Source of the DNA: an uncultured Eubacteriales bacterium
GTDB lineage: Bacteria > Bacillota > Clostridia > Oscillospirales > CAG-272
Length of the DNA: 64,000 bases
NCBI GenBank assembly: GCA_900546695.1
Contig: URDX01000009.1
Coordinates: forward strand, 1 to 64,000
Direction of reading: 5' to 3'
Numbering within the stretch: position 1 is the stretch's first letter; each line of letters opens with the position of its first letter. Of the stretch, positions 26,350 to 35,051 are shown in pieces. Position numbers and translations under genes: made by a program. The notes beneath the pieces are model-generated. The model was given only the letters and a program-made list of their open reading frames with translations, made no database searches and had not been told where the DNA came from.

Positions 26350-26497
26350 TACGGCTTTTGTCTGGTGCCGATTTTGAAACATGCGGGCGCGGAAATGCAT
26401 GATGCACCCGGCGAGCGATACGGATATTGAACGAAAACACACGCGATATGATTACAGAAAGGCAGCTTTCGCCGTGCGGAAGCGATGGTTATATACA

Positions 26498-27382
26498 ATG
26501 AGCGGATTTTCCGATAACGGTGCGGAAATAAGAGAGAAGAACAGAACAGAGGCGGGCACGCTCTACCTTCTCGCGTCGCCGATAGGCAATCTTGCGGATA
26601 TTTCGGAGCGCACGGTAAAGGTGCTGTCCGAATGCAGCTTTGTTGCGGCGGAGGATACCCGCGTCAGCGGAAAGCTGCTCTCGTCGCTCGGCATTTCAAA
26701 GCCGATGATGCCGTATCATGAGCACAACAAGCAGCAGGCGGGCGCGGAGATTGTGCGCAGACTGCGCGGCGGCGAGACGTGCGCACTTATGACCGATGCA
26801 GGCACGCCCGGTATTTCCGACCCCGGCAGCGATATCGTCCGCGCATGTATCGACGGCGGCATTCCCGTAACGTCGGCGCCCGGCTGCTGTGCGGCAATAA
26901 ATGCGCTTATACTTTCGGGCTTTGATACGCGCAGATTCTGCTTTGAGGGCTTTTTGCCCGAGAAAAAGAAGGAGCTTGATGAGCGTCTTTCCTTTCTGCG
27001 CGGCGAGCGGAGAACGATGATATTCTATTCCTCGCCGCACGATCTGCGCCGCGTGCTTGCGTCGCTTTCCGAATATTTCGGGGCGGAGCGCCGCGTCGCT
27101 CTGTGCAGAGAGATGACAAAGCTGAACGAGGAAATCGAGCGCACAACGCTCGGTGCTGCGACAGAGAGCTACACAGAGCGGGCACCGCGCGGGGAGTATG
27201 TGCTTGTTCTCGAGGGTGCGCGGGGAGATTCGGATGCTTTCTGGCATGAGCTTAGCGTGCCGCAGCACGTCGCGTACTATGAGGAAAAAGGCATGAAGCA
27301 CATGGATGCGGTAAAGGCGGTCGCAGCCGACCGCGGTGTTGCAAAGAACATTATATACAAAGCGGTGCTTGACGAAAAATAA
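26498..27382 (+). CDS. rsmI: 16S rRNA (cytidine(1402)-2'-O)-methyltransferase
   Basis: RsmI methylates the ribose of C1402 at the decoding centre of 16S rRNA. The roughly 294-residue protein has the tetrapyrrole-methylase fold with GTLYLLASPIGNLADISERT, AAEDTRVSGKLLSSL, ALMTDAGTPGISDPGSDIV, TSAPGCCAAINALILSG and EMTKLNEEIERTTLG, all RsmI signatures. The start is uncertain. The ATG at 26498 fits family length but has a weak ribosome site; a GTG nine codons upstream has AAAGG at a longer distance. A strong bidirectional terminator follows. Confidence 0.9.
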   Translation: MSGFSDNGAEIREKNRTEAGTLYLLASPIGNLADISERTVKVLSECSFVAAEDTRVSGKLLSSLGISKPMMPYHEHNKQQAGAEIVRRLRGGETCALMTDAGTPGISDPGSDIVRACIDGGIPVTSAPGCCAAINALILSGFDTRRFCFEGFLPEKKKELDERLSFLRGERRTMIFYSSPHDLRRVLASLSEYFGAERRVALCREMTKLNEEIERTTLGAATESYTERAPRGEYVLVLEGARGDSDAFWHELSVPQHVAYYEEKGMKHMDAVKAVAADRGVAKNIIYKAVLDEK

Positions 27383-27481
27383 TGAATTCTGCCCCTGCTA
27401 TGCTGAATCCGTGCAGCCGGACTGCCTTTGAACAAAATGAGATTGCCTGACAAAACAAAGCGAAATATCACAGCATAAGAA

Positions 27482-27517
27482 AAAGCCTTGCCCGAGCAGC
27501 TGCTCGGGCAAGGCTTT
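27482..27517. terminator. Bidirectional terminator between rsmI and the ABC importer operon
   Basis: A perfect 17-bp stem (27482-27498 with 27501-27517) has an A-tract before it and T residues after it. It lies between convergent transcripts. Confidence 0.9.
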
Positions 27518-27550
27518 ATATTCGCTGCATATTTTGCTTAGACGAGTTTG

Positions 27551-28339
27551 TCAGGACAGCATCGCCTTGTCGGAGAGCTCTCCGCCTGCGGTAGAGAAGA
27601 GCTTAACGAGCTCTTCGGGCGTGAGCTTTTTCTTCTCTTCGCCCTTGATATCTACGACAACTCTGCCTTCGTGCATCATGATAAGGCGGTTGCCGTGCGT
27701 GATGGCATCGTGCATGTTATGCGTTATCATGAGAGCGGTGAGCGAGTTTTCCTGTATTATCTTCTCGGAGAGGTCGAGCACCTTAGCTGCGGTTTTGGGG
27801 TCAAGTGCGGCGGTGTGCTCATCGAGCAGAAGCACCTTCGGCTTCTTGAGCGATGCCATGAGCAGGGTCAGCGCCTGACGCTGACCGCCCGACAGCAGTC
27901 CGACGCGGCTCGACATTCTGTCCTCAAGACCGAGGTCAAGGTCACGCAGCAGCTCGCGGTAGTGCTCGCGCTCGGCTCTCGTGATGCCCCATCCGAGTCC
28001 GCGGAATTTGCCCCTGCGCGCGGCGAGTGCAAGGTTCTCGTCTATCTGCATGGTCGGAGCGGTGCCCAGCATGGGGTCCTGAAATACACGTCCGATATAG
28101 ATCGCGCGTTTATATTCGGGGAGGCGGGTGACATCCTTTCCGTCGATGAGTATCTTTCCCGAATCGACACGATAGGTTCCCGCAATCGTATTGAGCATGG
28201 TGGATTTTCCTGCGCCGTTTCCGCCGATGACGGTTACGAACTCGCCCTCGTTTATTGTCAGGTTAAGTCCGCAGAGTGCATGCTTTGCGTTGACGGTGCC
28301 GGGATTGAAGGTGAGGTGTATATCATGAAGCTCAACCAT
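27551..28339 (-). CDS. ABC importer ATP-binding protein (TrpZ-like)
   Basis: The 262-residue cytoplasmic ATPase powers uptake by the permease encoded upstream. It has Walker A (VIGGNGAGKSTMLN), the Q-loop RVFQDPM, signature LLSGGQRQALTLLMA, Walker B KVLLLDEHTAALDP and the switch His in MITHNMHDA. It is the last gene of a three-gene operon and overlaps the permease gene by 8 bases, implying translational coupling. The trio matches the TrpXYZ-type importers (PF04392 binding protein, LivH-like permease, LivF-like ATPase). The regulatory leader upstream suggests aromatic amino acids as substrate. Confidence 0.88.
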   Translation of the reverse strand: MVELHDIHLTFNPGTVNAKHALCGLNLTINEGEFVTVIGGNGAGKSTMLNTIAGTYRVDSGKILIDGKDVTRLPEYKRAIYIGRVFQDPMLGTAPTMQIDENLALAARRGKFRGLGWGITRAEREHYRELLRDLDLGLEDRMSSRVGLLSGGQRQALTLLMASLKKPKVLLLDEHTAALDPKTAAKVLDLSEKIIQENSLTALMITHNMHDAITHGNRLIMMHEGRVVVDIKGEEKKKLTPEELVKLFSTAGGELSDKAMLS

Positions 28340-29312
28340 TTATTTTGCCTCCCTCTGCTGCGACGGCAGCGGTCTTGCCTACCTTTCTCTTGCTTGCCTT
28401 TGCCTTAAAATACGGAAGAGCGAGGAAGAGCGCGACTATAATAGCGGTGAAGAGCTTAAGGTCATCGGTGTTAAGACCGAGCTTAAGCACGACGGTCATT
28501 GCAAGGTAGTAGATGATAGCGCCGATAACGACCGACAGCAGCTTGAGTGCAAAGTTCTTGAATACCTTAGAGAGCAGCACTTCGCCGACGATGACCGCAG
28601 CGAGTCCGATTACTATCGCACCTCTGCCCATATTGATATCGGCAAAGTTCTGATACTGCGAGAGCATTCCGCCGCAGAGCGCGACGAGACCGTTCGAGAG
28701 CATGAGACCGAGAACGATATTCGTGCTTGTGTTGATGCCCTGTGCGCGTGCCATGTTCTGATTTGCGCCCGTTGCACGGATGGAGCAGCCGCGTTCCGTT
28801 CCGAAGAACCAGTACAGCAGAGCGATTATTCCGATAATAAACGCAAGCAGAATGAGCGCGGATTTTAAGATGGTCGAGGTCGACTCGCCGAGGGTGAAGT
28901 TAGAGGACGAGAGGACGCTTGACATATTGAAGGGGAGAGGGATATTTGATCTTGTCGAGACAAAGCCTCCCATGATACGGAGATTTATCGAGTAGAGGGC
29001 GAACTGTGTAAGAATTCCCGCAAGGATAGCGGGTATTCCGCATGCGGTGTGCAGCAGACCCGTGACGAGACCCGCGAGCAGACCGCTGAGAAACGAGCAG
29101 AGCAGGGCGAGCCATGGGTTGACACCCGAGGAAATCAGGATAACGCAGACCGCGCCGCCCGTAGCGAGCGAGCCGTCGACCGTAAGGTCGGCGATATCGA
29201 GAATACGGAAGGTTATGTAAACTCCGATAGCCATTACGCCCCATATCAGACCCTGCGCTGCAACGCTCGGCAGCGAGCCGGCGAGGGATGAAAAGAAGTT
29301 TAAAATTGCCAT
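28332..29312 (-). CDS. ABC importer permease (TrpY-like, branched-chain permease family)
   Basis: The 326-residue integral membrane protein has eight to nine hydrophobic helices. It carries family features of BPD_transp_2 permeases, such as DLTVDGSLATGGAVC near residue 42 and ATGANQNMARAQGINTSTNI (the ATPase-contact loop) near 180. It forms the channel of the importer with the ATPase encoded by the overlapping downstream gene. It starts 327 bases after the binding-protein gene. The last 25 residues are basic and cytoplasmic. Confidence 0.87.
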   Translation of the reverse strand: MAILNFFSSLAGSLPSVAAQGLIWGVMAIGVYITFRILDIADLTVDGSLATGGAVCVILISSGVNPWLALLCSFLSGLLAGLVTGLLHTACGIPAILAGILTQFALYSINLRIMGGFVSTRSNIPLPFNMSSVLSSSNFTLGESTSTILKSALILLAFIIGIIALLYWFFGTERGCSIRATGANQNMARAQGINTSTNIVLGLMLSNGLVALCGGMLSQYQNFADINMGRGAIVIGLAAVIVGEVLLSKVFKNFALKLLSVVIGAIIYYLAMTVVLKLGLNTDDLKLFTAIIVALFLALPYFKAKASKRKVGKTAAVAAEGGKING

Positions 29313-29639
29313 AGCTTATTTTCCTTTTACGGTTAATACGGTGATTCGTTTATTCTTGTCGCTGAAGGGAACGGGCAATACACAATCATCATATGCGGCG
29401 ATATCCGCACCGAGTAGAATGAATAAATATCAATCCGCGGTGAAAAATGCTCCGCTCTGAGCGACGTTCTTTGTCTATCCTTAAAACCGAGCTATGGGAA
29501 AGGTGTAAACCTTTCCCATATTTGCATATTTACATTGTCGGCTGCATGCACCGCCGGGCGGCACGCGCGGTTGTCGATTGCTTAGGTCGGCGAAATGCGC
29601 CGCGCTGATGCACTGTGATGCGGCTTCCGACTGCTTTTA
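29313..29639. other. 327-base spacer inside the ABC importer operon, with hairpin
   Basis: No gene is seen between the binding-protein and permease genes. A 10-bp stem (29494-29503 with 29510-29519) stands on the minus-strand transcript but lacks a T-tract. It may stabilise the upstream message or attenuate transcription, giving more binding protein than permease. Confidence 0.5.
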
Positions 29640-30644
29640 TCAGCCCTCGGTACTGAGAGCGGTATACTCGTCGGACGGAACCTTAATTCCGAGCTGCTCG
29701 CAGATCTCGGGATTGTAGTACTTAACAAAGCTATTGCTGTACTCGATAGGCATTTCGGATACCTTGGATTCACCCTTGAGTATCTTTACAGCCATTTTAC
29801 CGGTGGTCTCGCCGAGCGACTTATAGTCGATGGAGAGGGTAGCAACACCGCAGTTGGAGCAGATACCCTGCTCACCTGCTACTACGGGGACCTTTGCCGG
29901 AACGGTTACGTTCGCGATAGCCTTGCCGTTGGAAGCAGCGGTGTTATCGGTCGGGATATAGATTACGTCGCTCTCGTCGCATGCTGTCTTGGTTACCGAT
30001 GCAACGTCGTTAGTGTCGGTAAAGGAGTAGGGCTTAACGGTGTAGCCGAGGTCCTTAAGGTAGGGGGTGATGGTGTCTATCTGATACTTGCTGTTAGGCT
30101 CTGCGGAGCAGTAGAGAAGACCGACATTCTTTGCATCGGGGAACCACTCCTTGATCATAGCAGCCTGCTGATCGAGCGGAGCAAGGTCGGATGCGCCGGA
30201 GATGTTTCCGCCGACGGTGCCTGTCCAGTTGCTTATCTGGAGCGCGGTTGCGTAATCGGTGATGGAGGTACCGAGAACGGGTATGGTCTTAGTTGCGCTT
30301 GCCGCTGCCTGAAGCGGTGCGGTAGCGTTTGCGAGAATGAGGTCAACGCCGTCCGAAACGAAGCCAGAAATGATGGTGGTGCAGTTGTTCGATTCGCCCG
30401 ATGCGTTCTGATTGATTATCTCAACGTTGTCCTTGCCGAGACCTGCCTCGACAGCCTCGATAAAGCCCTCGGTAGCAGCGTCAAGAGCGGGGTGCTGTGC
30501 GAGCTGGCATATACCTATCTTGTACTTGCCGTTCGACGCAGACGCGCCGCTTGCCGTAGTCTCTGTTGTTCCTGTGTCGGAGCTGCATGCACACATCGTT
30601 CCGAGTGTTGTGACTGCAAGCAGTGCCAAAAGAAATCTCTTCAT
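29640..30644 (-). CDS. ABC importer substrate-binding lipoprotein (TrpX-like, PF04392 family)
   Basis: The 334-residue protein has a lipoprotein signal (MKRFLLALLAVTTLGTMCAC, probable lipid-bearing Cys20) and a Ser/Thr-rich tether. The ABC_sub_bind fold begins at KIGICQLAQHPALDAATEGF and includes DLILANATAPLQAAAS, PVLGTSITDY and ISNWTGTVGGNISGASDL. Family members bind hydrophobic or aromatic amino acids; TrpX for tryptophan is the named example. The leader peptide upstream is rich in Tyr and Phe codons, so Tyr/Phe is the best guess for the ligand. The start is fixed by GGAGG before the ATG; an upstream in-frame start adds residues unlike a signal peptide. Confidence 0.88.
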   Translation of the reverse strand: MKRFLLALLAVTTLGTMCACSSDTGTTETTASGASASNGKYKIGICQLAQHPALDAATEGFIEAVEAGLGKDNVEIINQNASGESNNCTTIISGFVSDGVDLILANATAPLQAAASATKTIPVLGTSITDYATALQISNWTGTVGGNISGASDLAPLDQQAAMIKEWFPDAKNVGLLYCSAEPNSKYQIDTITPYLKDLGYTVKPYSFTDTNDVASVTKTACDESDVIYIPTDNTAASNGKAIANVTVPAKVPVVAGEQGICSNCGVATLSIDYKSLGETTGKMAVKILKGESKVSEMPIEYSNSFVKYYNPEICEQLGIKVPSDEYTALSTEG

Positions 30645-30784
30645 GATCGAATCCCTCCGTATAAAAATGTTCATGAATATTTATGTGTATCGGGCGATGC
30701 CCGTTACAACCTCTCTCATGCCGCATACGCGGCGCAGCTCGCGCTCAGCCGAACGCGAAAAATGATAAAAATGATAAAAATATA

Positions 30785-30811
30785 AGCGGCTGCGTCTTAT
30801 GACGAGCCGCT
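30785..30811 (-). terminator. Attenuator terminator of the ABC importer operon
   Basis: On the minus strand AGCGGCT-CGTC pairs with GACG-C-AGCCGCT around a 4-nt loop (11 bp, one bulged base). The sequence TATATTTTTATCATTTTT follows, and the structure lies about 20 bases after the leader-peptide stop and 140 bases before the binding-protein gene. The left arm (GCGGCTC at 30810-30804) can instead pair with GGGCCGC at 30844-30838 at the end of the leader frame, forming an antiterminator. Confidence 0.82.
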
Positions 30812-30833
30812 CTGCCTTAACCGTGTGAAGGTA

Positions 30834-30935
30834 TTATGCGGCCCTGTGAAAATAATAATATCGGTAAGCCTCAAAACGCGCATAGGTATAGACCGAGCCG
30901 ACAAAATTTCTCTGTGCGAAAAACGCTCCTGCCAT
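30834..30935 (-). CDS. Aromatic-rich leader peptide (33 aa) controlling the ABC importer by attenuation
   Basis: The frame reads MAGAFFAQRNFVGSVYTY and then ARFEAYRYYYFHRAA. It has AGGAGG nine bases before the ATG and a TAA stop at 30836-30834. Eleven of its 33 codons are Phe (5) or Tyr (6), including Tyr-Arg-Tyr-Tyr-Tyr-Phe. A consensus promoter lies 85 bases upstream and an intrinsic terminator follows the stop. Segment CGGCTC (30900-30895, codons 13-14) can pair with GGGCCG (30844-30839, codons 31-33), and the latter with the terminator's left arm. A ribosome stalled at Tyr16/Tyr18 would cover the first segment and free the second to block the terminator. The peptide is likely only a sensor. 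Confidence 0.85.
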   Translation of the reverse strand: MAGAFFAQRNFVGSVYTYARFEAYRYYYFHRAA

Positions 30936-31019
30936 TTCAGTCCGCCTCCTGTCGTATTTTTTCGGGCTCCGAAAAGCCGCATCGGAAAGGAAGAAAGTTC
31001 CTATCCCTTACGATTGCAT

Positions 31020-31048
31020 ATTTTATCACTTTATCCTGCAAAAGTCAA
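31020..31048 (-). promoter_or_regulatory. Sigma-A promoter of the attenuated ABC importer operon
   Basis: On the minus strand TTGACT (31048-31043) and TAAAAT (31025-31020) are 17 bases apart. The predicted leader RNA is about 370 bases long before the binding-protein start. Confidence 0.8.
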
Positions 31049-31191
31049 TATATTTTTTCAATTTTTTAATATTTCCTGCAAAAATAATCTTCCGACGCGT
31101 CAGATAACATAGCAGACGGCATATCACCTCACGTCATAAGATTCGCAACACTCTGCATCAGTTGCTCACATATCTTGTAAATGCCGTTACA

Positions 31192-32013
31192 TCACGCCTG
31201 CATCAAGCGCTCGCATATCGCGCGAAAGCCGGGGTTATCCGAAGTTGTGATATACTCTATCCCGCCCTGTGCGCGCGTGTCGGTACACATGCCGAGCGAT
31301 TCGAGTCGGCGCGCCGCTTCAGCCGCCGTTCCGCGGCAGCCGTCGTAAAACCTCGCATGCGTGAAAAATTCCGCGATGGCTTTTCCTGCATGCGGATAGT
31401 GCGTACAGCCGAGCACGACCGCATCAAAGCTCTCGCACGGCTCGTTCATCGAAGCAAACAGCGAGCGGAGATACCCCCGCAGCAGCTCTCCGTCGGTGTG
31501 ACCCTCTTCTATCAGCTCCATAAGCCCTGGGCAGGGGAGCAGAGTTACGGCTGCGCCGGATTCGTAGCGCGAGAGCAGCGCGCGGAATTTCGGCTGACGC
31601 AGCGTCAGCGACGTTGCCATGATAAGCACGCGGGGCGTACCCGGTAGCGCGCAGGCGGATTTGATTTCCGGCTCGATGCCTATTATCGGTATGTCGGGAT
31701 GCAGCTCGCGAAGACGCTTTGCCGCCGCGCCCGTCGCCGTGTTGCATGCGATGACAAGCTCCTTGATATGGTATCTGTCGATTAAAAAATCGACGTTTTC
31801 CTCGGTAATCCGTCTGACCGCCTCGCGCGTCTTTGTGCCGTACGGTGCGTTTGCTTCATCGCCGAAGAAAACATAGCTCTCATTCGGCATTACCCGCACG
31901 AGCTCGCGCAGCACGGATATCCCGCCGACGCCCGAATCGATTACCGCTATCGGTGTGCGGCGCGCGGTTTCCCGTGCGGAATCCTCATTTATGGTTATAC
32001 ATTCATCAGTCAT
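31192..32013 (-). CDS. murI: Glutamate racemase
   Basis: MurI makes D-glutamate for peptidoglycan. The 273-residue protein has AVIDSGVGGISVLRELVRVM with the catalytic-site Asp-Ser, FGDEANAPYGTKT, the first catalytic Cys in VIACNTATGAA, and the second in VVLGCTHYPHAG. Length is normal. The N-terminal 20 residues are a short polar extension before the fold. It has its own promoter and stands just upstream of the ABC importer promoter on the same strand. Confidence 0.92.
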   Translation of the reverse strand: MTDECITINEDSARETARRTPIAVIDSGVGGISVLRELVRVMPNESYVFFGDEANAPYGTKTREAVRRITEENVDFLIDRYHIKELVIACNTATGAAAKRLRELHPDIPIIGIEPEIKSACALPGTPRVLIMATSLTLRQPKFRALLSRYESGAAVTLLPCPGLMELIEEGHTDGELLRGYLRSLFASMNEPCESFDAVVLGCTHYPHAGKAIAEFFTHARFYDGCRGTAAEAARRLESLGMCTDTRAQGGIEYITTSDNPGFRAICERLMQA

Positions 32014-32057
32014 TACAGTGTCCGTTTAAAGCCCCGACGGGCTGTATTTTCTCCCGT

Positions 32058-32086
32058 ATTCTATCATTATATGTATTGTTTGTCAA
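32058..32086 (-). promoter_or_regulatory. Sigma-A promoter for murI
   Basis: On the minus strand TTGACA (32086-32081) and TAGAAT (32063-32058) are separated by 17 bases, about 45 bases before the murI start. Confidence 0.8.
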
Positions 32087-32182
32087 GGGCGCGACGGGCG
32101 GTGGCGGCATGAGCGTGCGGGCGGGGAGCGGGCGTGCGGATAATTTTATAATAAAAATATGTGTGATAAAATCGCCGAGATT

Positions 32183-32212
32183 GTTGACAGGCACGGAAGG
32201 GATGTGCTATAC
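32183..32212 (+). promoter_or_regulatory. Sigma-A promoter for the GH95 gene
   Basis: TTGACA (32183-32188) and TATACT (32207-32212) with an 18-base spacer lie about 60 bases before the ATG. It is divergent from murI. Confidence 0.75.
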
Positions 32213-32273
32213 TGACAGCAACATTTCATTTTTGAAAGGATTGCCCCCGTCGCGGCGGGCAAAGGTCATGGTT

Positions 32274-34916
32274 ATGAAAAAACTGAGAACGCTGTATTTC
32301 TCACCCGCAGAGGACAGCTATTACGGCTGGGAGACCTATTCCATACCGATAGGAAACGGCTACCTCGGCGCAAATATCTTCGGCAGGACCGATCGCGAGC
32401 GCATTCAGATAACACAGAACAAGTTCGTCGATAAGGATTCGCTCGGACTTACCGATTTTGCCGATCTATATTTCGAGCTCGGACATGAGGATGTCAGCGG
32501 CTACCGTCGCTGGCTCGATATCGACAATTCGCTCTCGGGCGTTGAGTACGACTGCGCAGGCGTTCATTATACCCGCGAGACCTTCGCGTCCTATATCGAC
32601 CGCGTCATCGTAACGCGCCTTGAGGCATCCCGCAGCGGAGCGCTCAGCTTAACATATAAGCCCGAGTTCCTGTACGTGCGCGATTATTCGAGAGAGCCCG
32701 GCGACGGCTGCGGAAGAACCGCAGAGATAAGATGGGACGGCAGCAGAATGATTGCAAAGGGTCAGATAAACTACTACCGCATTCAGTATGCGGCGATATC
32801 CGACCTTGAGACCGACGGTACCGTTACTGCGGTCGACGGCGGCATCAGAGTTGACGGCGCAAGCTATGCGGTCGTTCGCTTCTGCACCGACACTAACCTT
32901 GACCTTCGCCCCGAGGTATTCCTTGAGGATGACCCGTCAAAGAAGCTTATTTACCGTGACATGGAGTCCGAGGTCACCGCTATGGCGGATCACGCCGCAT
33001 CCGTCTCTTACGATGAGCTGCGCAGCCGTCACATCGCCGACTATCGCACCATCTACTCCCGCGCGGAGTTCGAGCTCGATTCTCCCGACGACGTTTACGA
33101 GGCAGAGACGACCGAGCTTATCCGCCGCTATCTTGCGGGCGAGAAGATACCGTATCTTGAGATGGTATACTTCCAGTTCGGACGTTATCTGCTCATCTCC
33201 TGCTCGCGCCCGGGCTGTCTGCCCGCAAACCTTCAGGGTGTGTGGAACGGCGCAGAGAACGCTCCGTGGGGCGCAGGCTATTGGTTCAATATCAATGTTC
33301 AGATGAACTACTGGCCCGTGTTCAATACGAATATGGCAGAGCTTTTCGGCGCGTTTGCCGACTATTTCGAGGCGACCGTTCCGAACGGTCACCGCAAGGC
33401 GAGCGAGTTCGTTCTCGAGAACAATCCCTCTCAGTATGAGGAGGGCGAGGGCGCATGCGGGTGGGCTATCGGTACGAATAACTGGGCGCTTGAGACGTCG
33501 GGTCCCGACCGCTGCGGCGGTCCCGGAAACGGCGGTCTTGCGTCTAAGCTGATGTGGGACTACTGGGACTTCACACGCGACAAGACTGTGCTTGAGAGAT
33601 ATACCTACCCAACGCTCAAGGATGTAAGTAAGTTCTCGGTAAAGGCTGTGCGCAAGTACGGCGACGAATACCTCGTAGCACCCTCCGTATCGCCCGAGCA
33701 GGTCATCAACGGCGCATGGGTCGGCGGCTCCTTCCCGTATGTTACGGTCGGCTGCGCATACGACCAGGAGATGGTGCATGAGAACGGCAAGGACTTTCTC
33801 CGCGCGGCGGAGCTTCTCGGTAAGGACGGTCCCGAAGAGAAGCTTCAGCGCGAGCAGATAGACCATTATTCCCCCGTTCTTGTCGGATGGTCGGGACAGG
33901 TCAAGGAGTTCCAGGAGGAGAATTTCTACGGCGAGATAGGCGAGTGGTGGCATAAGCACCTTTCGCACATGATGGCTATCTATCCCGGAAACACCATCAG
34001 CGCTGCTACCCCCGTATGGAGAGATGCCGCTGCCGTTTCGCTCCATTATCGCTCCGAGAAGAACATGCAGACCGGCTGGTCGGTCGCTCACCGCGTCAAC
34101 GCATGGGCGAGAACGGGCGAGGGAGAGGAGTGCTACCATTGTCTGCGCTTCCTTATCGGCAGACGTACATACCCCAACCTCTTTGACGCTCACCCGCCGT
34201 TCCAGATAGACGGTAACTTCGGCGGCACCGCAGGTATCGCAGAGATGCTGCTCCAGAGCCATGACGGCTATATCAATATCTGCCCCTGCCTGCCCGATGA
34301 TTGGAGCAAGGGACGCTTCAAGGGACTTGTTGCAAGAGGCAACTTCGTTATCGACGCAGAGTGGAAGGATTCCACCCCGCACACCGTCAGCGTTCTTTCG
34401 CGCGTAGGCGGCAAGGCGGTCATTCACTCGGGTAATATTTCGCTCGCACGAGTAACCGTTGACGGCAAGCCCGTCGAGACCGAGAGCGACGGTATTGATT
34501 TCATTTCCTTCGATACCGAGGCAGGAAAGACCTATCTGCTCGAGGGCATTCCCGCAAAGCACAGAATTACCCGCCCGACCGATCTCCGCATCGACCGCGA
34601 TACGCTTACCATGACATGGAACGGCGCAGATGAGGACGTTACATATACCGTCTACCGCGCATGCGATCAGTCTAAGACCTATGAGAAGATCGCAGATGGT
34701 CTTACCGAGCGCAGCTACACCGATACGGGCATTGTTTTTGCCGATCACGATATCGTTATCTATAAGATAACCGCAGTATCCGCAGACGGAACTACCGAGA
34801 GTATGGGTGTTCACGACGTTATCAATCACGCTACGCAGAAGCAGATTGACCGTTGGCAGCTTATGCACGAGGAAAAGGACGTTGCACCGTACTACGATCA
34901 GTGGATAAAGTATTGA
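32274..34916 (+). CDS. Glycoside hydrolase family 95 protein (alpha-L-fucosidase/galactosidase type) with C-terminal Fn3-like domain
   Basis: GH95 enzymes are inverting alpha-L-fucosidases or related alpha-L-galactosidases. The 880-residue protein starts with the N-terminal beta-sandwich (GWETYSIPIGNGYLGANIFG). The (alpha/alpha)6 barrel carries the active-site NINVQMNYWP Asn pair near 336-346, a KEF-EE segment followed by HKHLSHMMAIYPGN, and the base region IDGNFGGTAGIAEML near 645. A Fn3-like module (RPTDLRIDRDTLTMTWNG) occupies about 760-850. There is no signal peptide, so it probably acts inside the cell on imported oligosaccharides. AAAGGT lies eight bases before the ATG; the frame is open far upstream but overlaps murI and lacks a ribosome site there. 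Confidence 0.87.
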   Translation: MKKLRTLYFSPAEDSYYGWETYSIPIGNGYLGANIFGRTDRERIQITQNKFVDKDSLGLTDFADLYFELGHEDVSGYRRWLDIDNSLSGVEYDCAGVHYTRETFASYIDRVIVTRLEASRSGALSLTYKPEFLYVRDYSREPGDGCGRTAEIRWDGSRMIAKGQINYYRIQYAAISDLETDGTVTAVDGGIRVDGASYAVVRFCTDTNLDLRPEVFLEDDPSKKLIYRDMESEVTAMADHAASVSYDELRSRHIADYRTIYSRAEFELDSPDDVYEAETTELIRRYLAGEKIPYLEMVYFQFGRYLLISCSRPGCLPANLQGVWNGAENAPWGAGYWFNINVQMNYWPVFNTNMAELFGAFADYFEATVPNGHRKASEFVLENNPSQYEEGEGACGWAIGTNNWALETSGPDRCGGPGNGGLASKLMWDYWDFTRDKTVLERYTYPTLKDVSKFSVKAVRKYGDEYLVAPSVSPEQVINGAWVGGSFPYVTVGCAYDQEMVHENGKDFLRAAELLGKDGPEEKLQREQIDHYSPVLVGWSGQVKEFQEENFYGEIGEWWHKHLSHMMAIYPGNTISAATPVWRDAAAVSLHYRSEKNMQTGWSVAHRVNAWARTGEGEECYHCLRFLIGRRTYPNLFDAHPPFQIDGNFGGTAGIAEMLLQSHDGYINICPCLPDDWSKGRFKGLVARGNFVIDAEWKDSTPHTVSVLSRVGGKAVIHSGNISLARVTVDGKPVETESDGIDFISFDTEAGKTYLLEGIPAKHRITRPTDLRIDRDTLTMTWNGADEDVTYTVYRACDQSKTYEKIADGLTERSYTDTGIVFADHDIVIYKITAVSADGTTESMGVHDVINHATQKQIDRWQLMHEEKDVAPYYDQWIKY

Positions 34917-34981
34917 TTGTATATCGCGCGACCGCTGCTTGGTTTGTGCTTGAAATTTAATAACGCGACTCCTTGATAAGT

Positions 34982-35023
34982 ACGACCGCCCGAATCACAT
35001 TTTACGGTGATTCGGGCGGTCGT
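34982..35023. terminator. Bidirectional terminator after the GH95 gene
   Basis: A perfect 17-bp stem (34982-34998 with 35007-35023) is followed by TATTTTA. It separates convergent genes. Confidence 0.88.
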
Positions 35024-35051
35024 TATTTTAGTTATTGGGTGGATTCAACCT

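Noticed and set aside
31833..32273. N-terminal extension of the GH95 protein
   Set aside because: The frame is open upstream but overlaps murI antisense, precedes the promoter at 32183-32212 and encodes no signal peptide.
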